DNA of 6,079 nucleotides from Bacillota bacterium (lineage in GTDB: Bacteria; Bacillota; Clostridia; Christensenellales; Pumilibacteraceae), in the NCBI GenBank assembly GCA_009780875.1, contig WQZE01000071.1:1-6079 (forward strand), given 5' to 3'. Shown here piece after piece: positions 1 to 6,079 of the stretch (positions within the stretch are counted from its first letter, which is position 1; every line of letters starts with the position of its first letter). Made by a program: the position numbers and the translations under genes. Below the pieces are notes generated by a model, which saw nothing but the letters and a program-made list of their open reading frames with translations, made no database searches and was not told where the DNA came from.

Positions 1-766
1 TGATATAGGCGACAAGGTTTTTGGCTTGGTCAAAATAATTTTTAAGGATACGCACCCAAAGTTTTTCGTCTTTGGGCTTTTTGTTTTTGCATACAAGGGT
101 CACCAAAATATTGTCACCCACGCAACGCACAACGATATGTCTCAAATTACCGCCTTCGGTGTTCCCAAAATAGGGCAAATCTCCACTTTGTTTGACATAC
201 TCTTTGATAGAGGCAATCGCTTGTCTGCTATTGTGTGATACCATACAATGGTCAATGGGCACAATGTCGTTGCTATGTTCCCTAAAAAATCCAACCACAG
301 TACGACCCGTTTTGTCCACCCCTATGGGCAACTGCACCTTGTTGCGATAAGCATAACTCTCTTGCCCGTCCTCTGACACACCCTTGGAAACTGTTTTTCC
401 AACCATACTTTTGTCAAAATTTTGGATTTTTTTGGACAAAGTATTGGCAATACTTTTGGATTTTTGGTCTAAAACGGAGGATTCTTGCATATGCATACAT
501 TGACAACCGCCACACTTTTGTGCATATTTGCAACGGGTCTTTTTTCTGTATGGTGAGGACAACTCAATTTGCTCCATTTTTGCAAAAGCAAAGTTTTTGT
601 TTGCTTTGAGTACCTTTGCTTTGACAATCTCCCCAGGCAATGCACCAGGCACAAAAAATACATAATTGTCAATTTTGCCAACGCCTTCAAAATCGCATCC
701 GAGGTCGCTGATTTTCACCGTGATTATCTCATTTTTTTTGTATATCTTGTGATTCATTGTTGACAT
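1..766 (-). CDS. rlmD: 23S rRNA (uracil-C5)-methyltransferase, RlmD/RumA family (N-terminal part, cut by window edge)
   Basis: This reading frame is open from an ATG at 766 to the left edge, giving 255 codons with no stop. The family transfers methyl groups from S-adenosylmethionine to C5 of specific uridines in 23S rRNA. Residues about 10-70 look like the RNA-binding TRAM domain (GCDFEGVGKID, then VPGALPGEIVKAKV). Cysteines C79, C85 and C88 form the CX5CGGC iron-sulfur motif, and C174 in VPIDHCMV fits the fourth cluster ligand. YAYRNKVQLPIG, GFFREHSNDIVPIDHC and GGNLRHIVVRCV are family hallmarks. The SAM-binding and catalytic Cys/Glu motifs would lie beyond position 1 and are not visible. 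ATG 766 is preferred over the in-frame ATG at 757 because a GAGGTG Shine-Dalgarno sits 5 nt upstream of it. The exact target uridine (RlmD, RlmCD or a TrmA-like paralogue) cannot be told from this half. It is divergent from the glycosyltransferase. Confidence 0.9.
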   Translation of the reverse strand, partial: MSTMNHKIYKKNEIITVKISDLGCDFEGVGKIDNYVFFVPGALPGEIVKAKVLKANKNFAFAKMEQIELSSPYRKKTRCKYAQKCGGCQCMHMQESSVLDQKSKSIANTLSKKIQNFDKSMVGKTVSKGVSEDGQESYAYRNKVQLPIGVDKTGRTVVGFFREHSNDIVPIDHCMVSHNSRQAIASIKEYVKQSGDLPYFGNTEGGNLRHIVVRCVGDNILVTLVCKNKKPKDEKLWVRILKNYFDQAKNLVAYI

Positions 767-809
767 ATGCACCTCTTTGTCTACTCCTTGATAAACTCTT
801 TTGCTTGCT
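767..809. promoter_or_regulatory. Divergent intergenic region between methyltransferase and glycosyltransferase genes
   Basis: Only 43 bases separate the two opposing start codons, so promoters must overlap this gap or extend into the neighbouring genes. On the plus strand TTGACA occurs at 760-765 but has no good -10 at 16-18 nt. A -10-like GATAAA at 790-795 has no matching -35. On the minus strand, TAGAAT (822-827) and CATAAT (816-821) resemble -10 boxes inside the glycosyltransferase gene, also without a clear -35. None is convincing alone; the promoter assignment is inferred from gene orientation. Confidence 0.3.
770..778 (-). promoter_or_regulatory. Shine-Dalgarno site of the rRNA methyltransferase gene
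   Basis: On the minus strand the sequence reads AAAGAGGTG followed by CAT and then ATG at 766. GAGG lies 5 nt before that ATG, good spacing for a ribosome binding site. It lies 14 nt before the second in-frame ATG at 757, so it decides the start. Confidence 0.75.
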
Positions 810-2144
810 ATGAAAATTATGATTCTATCCACCAAACATACCGGACTCGGTCACAACAGCATTGCCGAGTCTATGCAGGATGCGTTGCAAGCAAGCGGGT
901 TTGAATGCAAAATTTTTGATATGGTAGATATGTGCCGTCCACTCGTAGAACGCAACTGCAAAGCCTATGGCAAAGTGACAAACAAAACACCTTTTGTGTG
1001 GGGTGCCGCCTATGGGATGTCCCATCTATTTGGCAAATTTATCAAAGCAACGCATCGGCATAGCATCAAGCAAAACTTTAAAAAAGCCTTTTTTGCATAT
1101 TGCCCCGATTGCATTCTGACCGTACACGCTCTTTTTGTAGGCAGTGTCTTGGATATTGTTCGCCCACTCTCGCCACAGATTCCTTTTGTGACGCTTGTTG
1201 CCGACCTTGTCAATATCAATCCGCTTTGGTTTGACACTCGTGCCACGATGACCATCTGCCCAACACACGAGTGCGTCTTGCAAGGGAGAAATCACTCCCT
1301 TGACAAAGAGAAACTTGCTTTTATCAAGTTTGTATCTCGCACACAAATCATATCCAAAGCCAAAACGCTCTCACTCGGCAAAGATGGCTTGCTCCCGCTA
1401 CCACAAAGCAATGCACCCACGCCACCATCTCACAACCCTCAAATAAAAAAACGAAGCTCCTTTGTGGTTGACCGTGTTTCCAACGACTTTATGCTTTGGG
1501 GGCACAATACTGCGACTTCATCCACGCCCACAAAACAAAGCAATCACGCAATCCTTGACAGCCCTTGTCCAGCCTCCGAGCAAATCACTTTGTCCGATAA
1601 CAATACCCATCCACCTCAAACCATCCGTTGCTTGCTTATGAGTGGTGGCGAAGGTGCGGACAAGATTGTCACACAAGTTTCTCATATCCTCAAACTGCCC
1701 TACACGCAAATACACCTTGTTTGCGGGAAAAACAAACAACTCAAAAATAAATGTGACAAACTCTTTGCAACCAACCCAAGAGTCACGGTCTCCGGCTTTG
1801 TCACGCAAATGGCTGAGGCACTTGCCTCTACGGACATTGCACTTGTGCGAGGCAGCCCCAATGTATTGATGGAGTGTGTCAACCTGCTCATCCCTGTGAT
1901 TGTCACCTACTGCCTCCCAGGGCAAGAAAAAGATAACGGCAAATATATCACGCAAAACAATCTCGGCGTACTCTGCACAAAAGCACAGTTGTTGCCACAA
2001 GCAATCCAAAACCTTTGCCTAAACCAGCGTGCACGCCTGCAACAAATCAAAAAATCTCAATTTGCCTATCGTGACTTGCAAGCCTCCAACCGCATTGCTG
2101 CCTTGGTGTACAATCTATGCTTAGCAAGACCATCCGCACTTTGA
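810..2144 (+). CDS. UgtP/MGDG synthase-type diacylglycerol glycosyltransferase with long linker insertion
   Basis: This 444-residue protein belongs to the GT28-type glycosyltransferases that add sugars to diacylglycerol, making glycolipids for the membrane or lipoteichoic-acid anchors, probably at the cytoplasmic membrane face. Residues 1-180 match the MGDG-synthase N-terminal domain: MKIMILSTKHTGLGHNS carries the Gly-rich acceptor loop (GLGHNS 12-17), and HALFVGSV and CPTHEC follow. The C-terminal nucleotide-sugar domain starts at LLMSGGEG (275-282). It continues with VCGKN (304-308), SGFVTQMAEALASTDIALVR (328-347), RGSPNVLME (347-355) and LPGQEKDN (369-376), the usual donor-binding and GQE motifs. 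Between the halves, about residues 190-271 form a Pro/Ser/Thr/Asn-rich linker longer than is usual for the family. The protein is cysteine-rich (16 residues). A TTG at 801 would add three residues, but ATG 810 matches the usual family start (MKI-hydrophobic-GGGHN). No Shine-Dalgarno is visible before either start. The sugar and processivity are unknown. Confidence 0.88.
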   Translation: MKIMILSTKHTGLGHNSIAESMQDALQASGFECKIFDMVDMCRPLVERNCKAYGKVTNKTPFVWGAAYGMSHLFGKFIKATHRHSIKQNFKKAFFAYCPDCILTVHALFVGSVLDIVRPLSPQIPFVTLVADLVNINPLWFDTRATMTICPTHECVLQGRNHSLDKEKLAFIKFVSRTQIISKAKTLSLGKDGLLPLPQSNAPTPPSHNPQIKKRSSFVVDRVSNDFMLWGHNTATSSTPTKQSNHAILDSPCPASEQITLSDNNTHPPQTIRCLLMSGGEGADKIVTQVSHILKLPYTQIHLVCGKNKQLKNKCDKLFATNPRVTVSGFVTQMAEALASTDIALVRGSPNVLMECVNLLIPVIVTYCLPGQEKDNGKYITQNNLGVLCTKAQLLPQAIQNLCLNQRARLQQIKKSQFAYRDLQASNRIAALVYNLCLARPSAL

Positions 2145-2165
2145 ATCCCCTACTCCACAAAATAC

Positions 2166-2199
2166 AAACAACATATGCCTTTGGTTGCATATGTTGTTT
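2166..2199. terminator. Hairpin terminator between convergent genes
   Basis: A perfect 13-bp inverted repeat (AAACAACATATGC at 2166-2178 and GCATATGTTGTTT at 2187-2199) encloses an 8-nt loop. It begins 22 nt after the glycosyltransferase stop and is followed on the plus strand by the T-rich TTTTATTGTTTG. On the minus strand the stem is followed by a T-rich GTATTTTG and lies about 75 nt beyond the surface-protein stop, so it could serve both genes. The stem is AT-rich (4 G/C pairs of 13) and the T runs are interrupted, so strength is uncertain. Confidence 0.65.
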
Positions 2200-2274
2200 T
2201 ATTGTTTGTAAATTTATACACTACCCGACTCATTGGAACCCGATATGGGTTGCAAGGCAAGTTGTGTGGACAAA

Positions 2275-5200
2275 TTAGTCTTGTGAACCTTGCTTGTCCT
2301 CAGTGTCTTGTATCACGGGTTGTGTTTCTAGGGTCGTTGCACTTTCAGCCACCGCAGGCTCTTGTGTCTGTGCTTGCATTGGTTGCTCAAAGATGGGTTG
2401 TACAGGGGTAGAATCGTATTGCAAAGGTTGAGTCTCTACCACAGGTGCTGCTGCAACAACCTCGGCTTTTGCCTCTGTCTTTGTGTCTGCACCTTTGCCC
2501 TTTTCTTTGATAATCACTTTGCCTTTGTGTTGCTCACTAGGCACTTTGATTTTGCGGAATTTGACCAAGTACACAAATGCACCGAGCAACAATACCACAC
2601 CAGCAGCCACCAAAACGGTGGAGATGACTGCCAAAGGAATTGGCGTATTGGTGCTTGCCGCTGAAACATTGATGGTCTCAATCACGGTCGTGTCAAAGCC
2701 ATTGGCAGGATTTTTTACACGATACTCAACGCTGTATTGTCCTGACTTGTCAAGTGTCCAAGAACTACCATTGTTGGTCTTTGTGCGATATGTCTCACCC
2801 TCACCCTCTATTTTTGCTACTTCGTTGTGAGATGGGTCATAGAGTATTTTGGTGTATTTGAATGTTTTGAGTTGGTCATCACTAAAACTGCCTACCATCT
2901 CTACCACACTAAAATCAAAGGAATAAGCATTGGCAACCGCTGTTGTTTGTGCAGGATTGGTGAGTCTAAAATTGGGCGTGGTAATGTTTCCTACATAAAT
3001 AGTGAAACTCAAACTTCCGCTCAATCCGTTGCCACTTGCCGTATAATTGACCGTGTACATACCGGACCTTGTGGGTTTGAATCCCCATCCAATGATTTGG
3101 GTACCATCTGCATCGCTTGCATCTCCACCATTAAGCAAATAACTATTGTCATAACCATTGCCAGGCAAAGCACTGTCTCCACCTTTGACGACTTTTGCAT
3201 CGTCAATCGGCGTATGCGTGCCACCGTTGTTATCCGTAATGGTAGGTTTGTCCACCACAAAATTTTGGTTTTTGTTGGATGCCACTACGCTTGGCAAAAT
3301 ATACATAATAGCATCGCCATCTACATAGTTGGTATTCCAATCGCCTGCCGAATTGATGCTGAGTGGCAAATACTGTGCCACGCCTCTATCCTCTGCAAAT
3401 CGCAAAGTAGGTGCGTCTGTATCTTTGGCTGTACTATAATATTTGTCGTTGCCTAGTTGTGTGCCACCATTTGAATTGCGGTCATCAAAAGTATAGGTTG
3501 TGGTCGCTTTGGGGGTAAACATATTACCCACAAGTTCAAAGGCTCCACCGTTAATGGTACGCACAACGGTATCCGTGCCAGACAACTCTCCCTTGTACTC
3601 AGGCAATGCAAATGCCTCACCCACAACAATGCTTGTTGGCAAAGTATTGTCAACACTTGCAACACCACTCCTGCTTGCGACTGGCAAATTGCCCACACGC
3701 CCAGGTGCTGTCACACGCACATTGTCCAAACCGGTGATGGCATTGCCACCATTGATATCAAATGCACGGAGTGACATAGAGTACTCACCAGCACTGGGTG
3801 CATTGTAAGAAATATTGGACAATGTCAATCCGTTACTATCACTCTCAATCGTCACAGAAACATCATTGATGGGTTGTGGTCTTGCCAAGGCATTGCCCTT
3901 GTCATCCACCACACGACGCACTACGAGTTCAAATCCAGCCAAGTTGGCATCACTAAACGACACGGACCCTGAATCACCTGCCAAAGTAGAATCCAGCTTG
4001 CCATCTTGCCAAGTTTGAGATACCACCGCAATTTTTTGTGTGGCTACCCATCTCGTGTCATCATTCTTGCTAGGGTCTACGGCATAATTGCCTACGCTAT
4101 CCTCGGTATCAATGGTCAAAACAAATTCGCCACTGTCACCAGACAACGCCAACAAGTTGCCCTCTTCAATGATATCCGCATCTCTCACTCTTTTGGTCAA
4201 ATAGACGCCCGTAGCATCATCGCCATCGGCATTGTTGCCCTCAACATAGACAAGTCTTTGACCATCTTTGACATCATACTTGTTGCCTTGCCCATCGGCA
4301 ATTTGATACACTGTATGGAGTCTTTGCGAAACGGTATCCGATACATCTGGGGTTGGCAATGCCAAATCCAAATCCCTACCTGCAACAATGGTTTTTGGCA
4401 ACAACGAAAACGCATTGGCCTCCATATTGATAATGGGGCGTACGGTGTCAATCAATTCATTTTTGAGTGTAATCTTGTATGACTTGGTCGATACTTGGTT
4501 TTTGGCATCTCTGGCTCTATATGTGACCGTGTAGTCACCTTCCACCACTTTGGAACCATCATTTGCCACAGCATCACGATAAGACAAAAAGTCAAATCCA
4601 TCACTGCTACCGTCAGCGTTGACAAGTTGCAAATCCTTGTTGCCGTACTTTGTGGTGTCCGCTTGGTTGGTTTGATATGGGTTGCCAAACAAATCACTAT
4701 ATGACAAGATGGTATCCCCTTGTGGATTGGTCATAGACATAGAAACTGTGATTTTGTCCGCTTTGTCTATCTCCTCCTCAAAACCCCCTGTCTTGCTATT
4801 GTTGTCAACAATTTGCATATCAAGGGCTGTTGGGAATTTGATTTTGTGGTCAACCGCCTCGGTAGGGTCGCCGTTGGGAGCCGTGGTGCTGCTGCTACTA
4901 TCGCCCAATTTTTGAACACTATTGAGACCCCATTGGCTAGGAATCTTGTAATCCGCTATCTCTCTAAAAGTGGGTGCCGTATTGTCAAGCACACGCAAAC
5001 TAAAAGTCAATGGGTCACTCTTGTTGCCTTGGGAGTTGGTTGCTGTATAGGTCAAAACATACTCACCAATGCTAGTGGGATAAAAAGACATATTGCGGTT
5101 GTTGTCAAACAACTCGGGCACAAAGGCAGGGTCGTTTGGGTCTATCACTGATTGGTCAGGCAAAGCATACCCAGTATCGCCATCCACCTTGACTCTGCCA

Positions 5201-6075
5201 ACTGGATTGCCATCTTTGGTGACCGTGATATCATAACGCAACGCAGACCCGTCATACTTGTCATAGCCCGTTGCTTTTGGCAAGTCAAACTTGACATTGA
5301 CATTGCCGTTGGAAGGTGCCGCTACATTGAGCGTTGGCTTGTCATCATTTTTGTAATTGGACTGAACCTTGATGGTGTAATCTTGTGAAATATAAGGGAT
5401 TTGGTTGGCAGCGTCTCTGTACTCGTATCTGACAAAAACCGTTGTATTGGTGTCAGGGGTCTTGAACGAATCCCCTGGTGCAAAGTCACCAAGTCTCCCA
5501 CCGTCGGACACGACCGATACCGTAGGTGCCAAGGCACCATTGCTGTCCGTCAAAACGGTCCTATCGCCGCTCTTGTCATAAGTGACAATTTGCATCATAG
5601 GCAACTTGTACTCTGTATCCACCTTGGCAACGCTTGGCAAAGGCTTGTCCCCATCTTGATAGGAGACCTCCAATACAGGCGTATCTTGAATATAACTCTC
5701 AACCAAATAAGTGTAGTTGGCAGCCTCAATACTATAAAAACCTAGTTGCGTAGGCACAAATTCACTGTTTGACAAAGACACAATGCGGTCAGCAGGGTCC
5801 TTGACCACAGCACCACTTGGTACGCCACTCACAGGTGTACCTAGCAAAACCTTGCTTGGCACATTGAAATTTGCATTAGCCCTTGCCACAGATTTTTGTG
5901 CACGATATGCCCCACTCCGTGGCTCCGCCATTTGACTCACGCTGTATGCATTGGTGTCAAATTTGTGAATCCCACGAGGACCAAAGACCGCTCCTGTCAA
6001 CAAAGAACCCGACAAAGCGACACCCACGGTGACTCCCGCTACTTTTTTGAGAATATTTTTGTTCATTTTTACCAT
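2275..6075 (-). CDS. Large surface protein with Ig-like domain array, C-terminal membrane anchor and cytoplasmic tail
   Basis: This 1266-residue protein is not recognised as a named gene. Residues 4-32 look like a signal peptide (MNKNILKK, then a hydrophobic stretch to GAVF); no lipobox cysteine is present. Residues about 72-1138 form roughly nine beta-sandwich, Ig-like units. Several open with D-x-x-x-P (DNTAPTF 364, DTVRPIIN 543, DTDAPTL 885). Many close with a strand like F-x-P-x-x-x-G-x-Y-x-x-x-Y (FYPTSIGEYVLTY 331, FKPTRSGMYTVNY 999, LDKSGQYSVEY 1108, GDYTVTYRA 513, AGEYSMSLRA 762). A single membrane helix follows at about 1146-1171, then a basic stretch (VKFRKIK) and a Pro/Gln/Glu-rich tail to the end. 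The orientation is therefore predicted to be outside to inside. There is no LPXTG-type sorting signal. The whole protein lacks cysteine, as is common for exported Gram-positive proteins. Adhesion or envelope scaffolding is a plausible role but is inferred only; no enzymatic motif is seen. The start could instead be ATG 6066, which has a weak GGATGG 5 nt upstream; upstream sequence is outside the window. Confidence 0.85.
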   Translation of the reverse strand: MVKMNKNILKKVAGVTVGVALSGSLLTGAVFGPRGIHKFDTNAYSVSQMAEPRSGAYRAQKSVARANANFNVPSKVLLGTPVSGVPSGAVVKDPADRIVSLSNSEFVPTQLGFYSIEAANYTYLVESYIQDTPVLEVSYQDGDKPLPSVAKVDTEYKLPMMQIVTYDKSGDRTVLTDSNGALAPTVSVVSDGGRLGDFAPGDSFKTPDTNTTVFVRYEYRDAANQIPYISQDYTIKVQSNYKNDDKPTLNVAAPSNGNVNVKFDLPKATGYDKYDGSALRYDITVTKDGNPVGRVKVDGDTGYALPDQSVIDPNDPAFVPELFDNNRNMSFYPTSIGEYVLTYTATNSQGNKSDPLTFSLRVLDNTAPTFREIADYKIPSQWGLNSVQKLGDSSSSTTAPNGDPTEAVDHKIKFPTALDMQIVDNNSKTGGFEEEIDKADKITVSMSMTNPQGDTILSYSDLFGNPYQTNQADTTKYGNKDLQLVNADGSSDGFDFLSYRDAVANDGSKVVEGDYTVTYRARDAKNQVSTKSYKITLKNELIDTVRPIINMEANAFSLLPKTIVAGRDLDLALPTPDVSDTVSQRLHTVYQIADGQGNKYDVKDGQRLVYVEGNNADGDDATGVYLTKRVRDADIIEEGNLLALSGDSGEFVLTIDTEDSVGNYAVDPSKNDDTRWVATQKIAVVSQTWQDGKLDSTLAGDSGSVSFSDANLAGFELVVRRVVDDKGNALARPQPINDVSVTIESDSNGLTLSNISYNAPSAGEYSMSLRAFDINGGNAITGLDNVRVTAPGRVGNLPVASRSGVASVDNTLPTSIVVGEAFALPEYKGELSGTDTVVRTINGGAFELVGNMFTPKATTTYTFDDRNSNGGTQLGNDKYYSTAKDTDAPTLRFAEDRGVAQYLPLSINSAGDWNTNYVDGDAIMYILPSVVASNKNQNFVVDKPTITDNNGGTHTPIDDAKVVKGGDSALPGNGYDNSYLLNGGDASDADGTQIIGWGFKPTRSGMYTVNYTASGNGLSGSLSFTIYVGNITTPNFRLTNPAQTTAVANAYSFDFSVVEMVGSFSDDQLKTFKYTKILYDPSHNEVAKIEGEGETYRTKTNNGSSWTLDKSGQYSVEYRVKNPANGFDTTVIETINVSAASTNTPIPLAVISTVLVAAGVVLLLGAFVYLVKFRKIKVPSEQHKGKVIIKEKGKGADTKTEAKAEVVAAAPVVETQPLQYDSTPVQPIFEQPMQAQTQEPAVAESATTLETQPVIQDTEDKQGSQD
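2278..2640 (-). other. Transmembrane helix and predicted cytoplasmic tail of the surface protein
   Basis: This codes for residues 1146-1266. The helix (about 1146-1171, IPLAVISTVLVAAGVVLLL core) is followed at once by K/R residues (11 basic residues between 1172 and 1203), which by the positive-inside rule puts the tail in the cytoplasm. Residues 1211-1256 hold 9 Gln and 7 Pro, with ETQP at 1214-1217 and again at 1250-1253. The last residues are acidic (QDTEDKQGSQD). The tail is about 95 residues, far longer than the few charged residues after a sortase anchor helix. It is probably disordered; a binding partner is not identifiable. Confidence 0.7.
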
Positions 6076-6079
6076 CCCA

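Noticed and set aside
26..763. Small plus- and minus-strand open frames over the left-end gene (26-238, 469-690, 569-763)
   Set aside because: All overlap the methyltransferase frame, which runs uninterrupted from 766 to the edge with iron-sulfur and family motifs.
760..788. TTGACA at 760-765 as the -35 box of the glycosyltransferase promoter
   Set aside because: No hexamer resembling TATAAT lies 16-18 nt downstream, and the motif overlaps the methyltransferase start codons.
1518..2009. Minus-strand 163-codon open frame antisense to the glycosyltransferase
   Set aside because: The opposite strand carries clear glycosyltransferase motifs across this whole span; the antisense product has no recognisable features.
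2237..2251. Small inverted repeat AACCC-GATAT-GGGTT as a second terminator or operator
   Set aside because: The stem is only 5 bp and no T run follows on either strand; chance is the simplest explanation.
2563..2660. Sortase (LPXTG-like) anchor at the surface protein C-terminus
   Set aside because: The residues before the membrane helix (AASTNTPIP) contain no LPXTG variant, and the tail after the helix is about 95 residues, too long for a sorting signal.
2827..3456. Plus-strand 209-codon open frame antisense to the surface protein gene
   Set aside because: Its translation is rich in Cys, Ile and Arg with no domain or signal, and it lies wholly opposite a well-supported coding frame. It is a shadow of codon bias.
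4006..4482. Plus-strand 158-codon open frame opposite the surface protein
   Set aside because: It lies opposite a continuous, domain-consistent frame, and its composition resembles other shadow frames here.

Overview
This 6.1 kb window carries two complete protein-coding genes, one gene cut by the left edge, and short intergenic regions. The gene families suggest a low-to-mid GC Gram-positive bacterium, probably of the Bacillota (Clostridia-like). The clues are a UgtP/MGDG-type diacylglycerol glycosyltransferase, a TRAM plus iron-sulfur uracil methyltransferase, and a very large cysteine-free exported protein with one C-terminal membrane anchor. The lineage is an inference; there is no rRNA or marker gene to fix it.

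Layout. Positions 1-766 (minus strand) hold the N-terminal 255 codons of an RlmD/RumA-family 23S rRNA uracil-C5 methyltransferase; its catalytic half lies outside the window. A 43-base intergenic region (767-809) separates it, head to head, from a plus-strand glycosyltransferase (810-2144). That enzyme has clear MGDG-synthase-type N- and C-terminal halves joined by an unusually long, low-complexity linker. A 130-base intergenic region (2145-2274) contains a 13-bp perfect hairpin that probably ends transcription of this gene and perhaps of the convergent gene beyond it. Positions 2275-6075 (minus strand) encode a 1266-residue surface protein. It has a signal peptide, about nine Ig-like beta-sandwich units, one transmembrane helix, and a basic then Pro/Gln/Glu-rich tail that should face the cytoplasm.

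No operon joins these genes: the three units are divergent, then convergent. The glycosyltransferase (glycolipid or lipoteichoic-acid anchor synthesis) and the surface protein both concern the cell envelope, but the sequence shows no direct functional link. There are no RNA genes, mobile elements, CRISPR arrays or integration sites that I can support. The most unusual items are the long surface protein with its cytoplasmic tail in place of a sortase signal, and the roughly 80-residue insertion in the glycosyltransferase.
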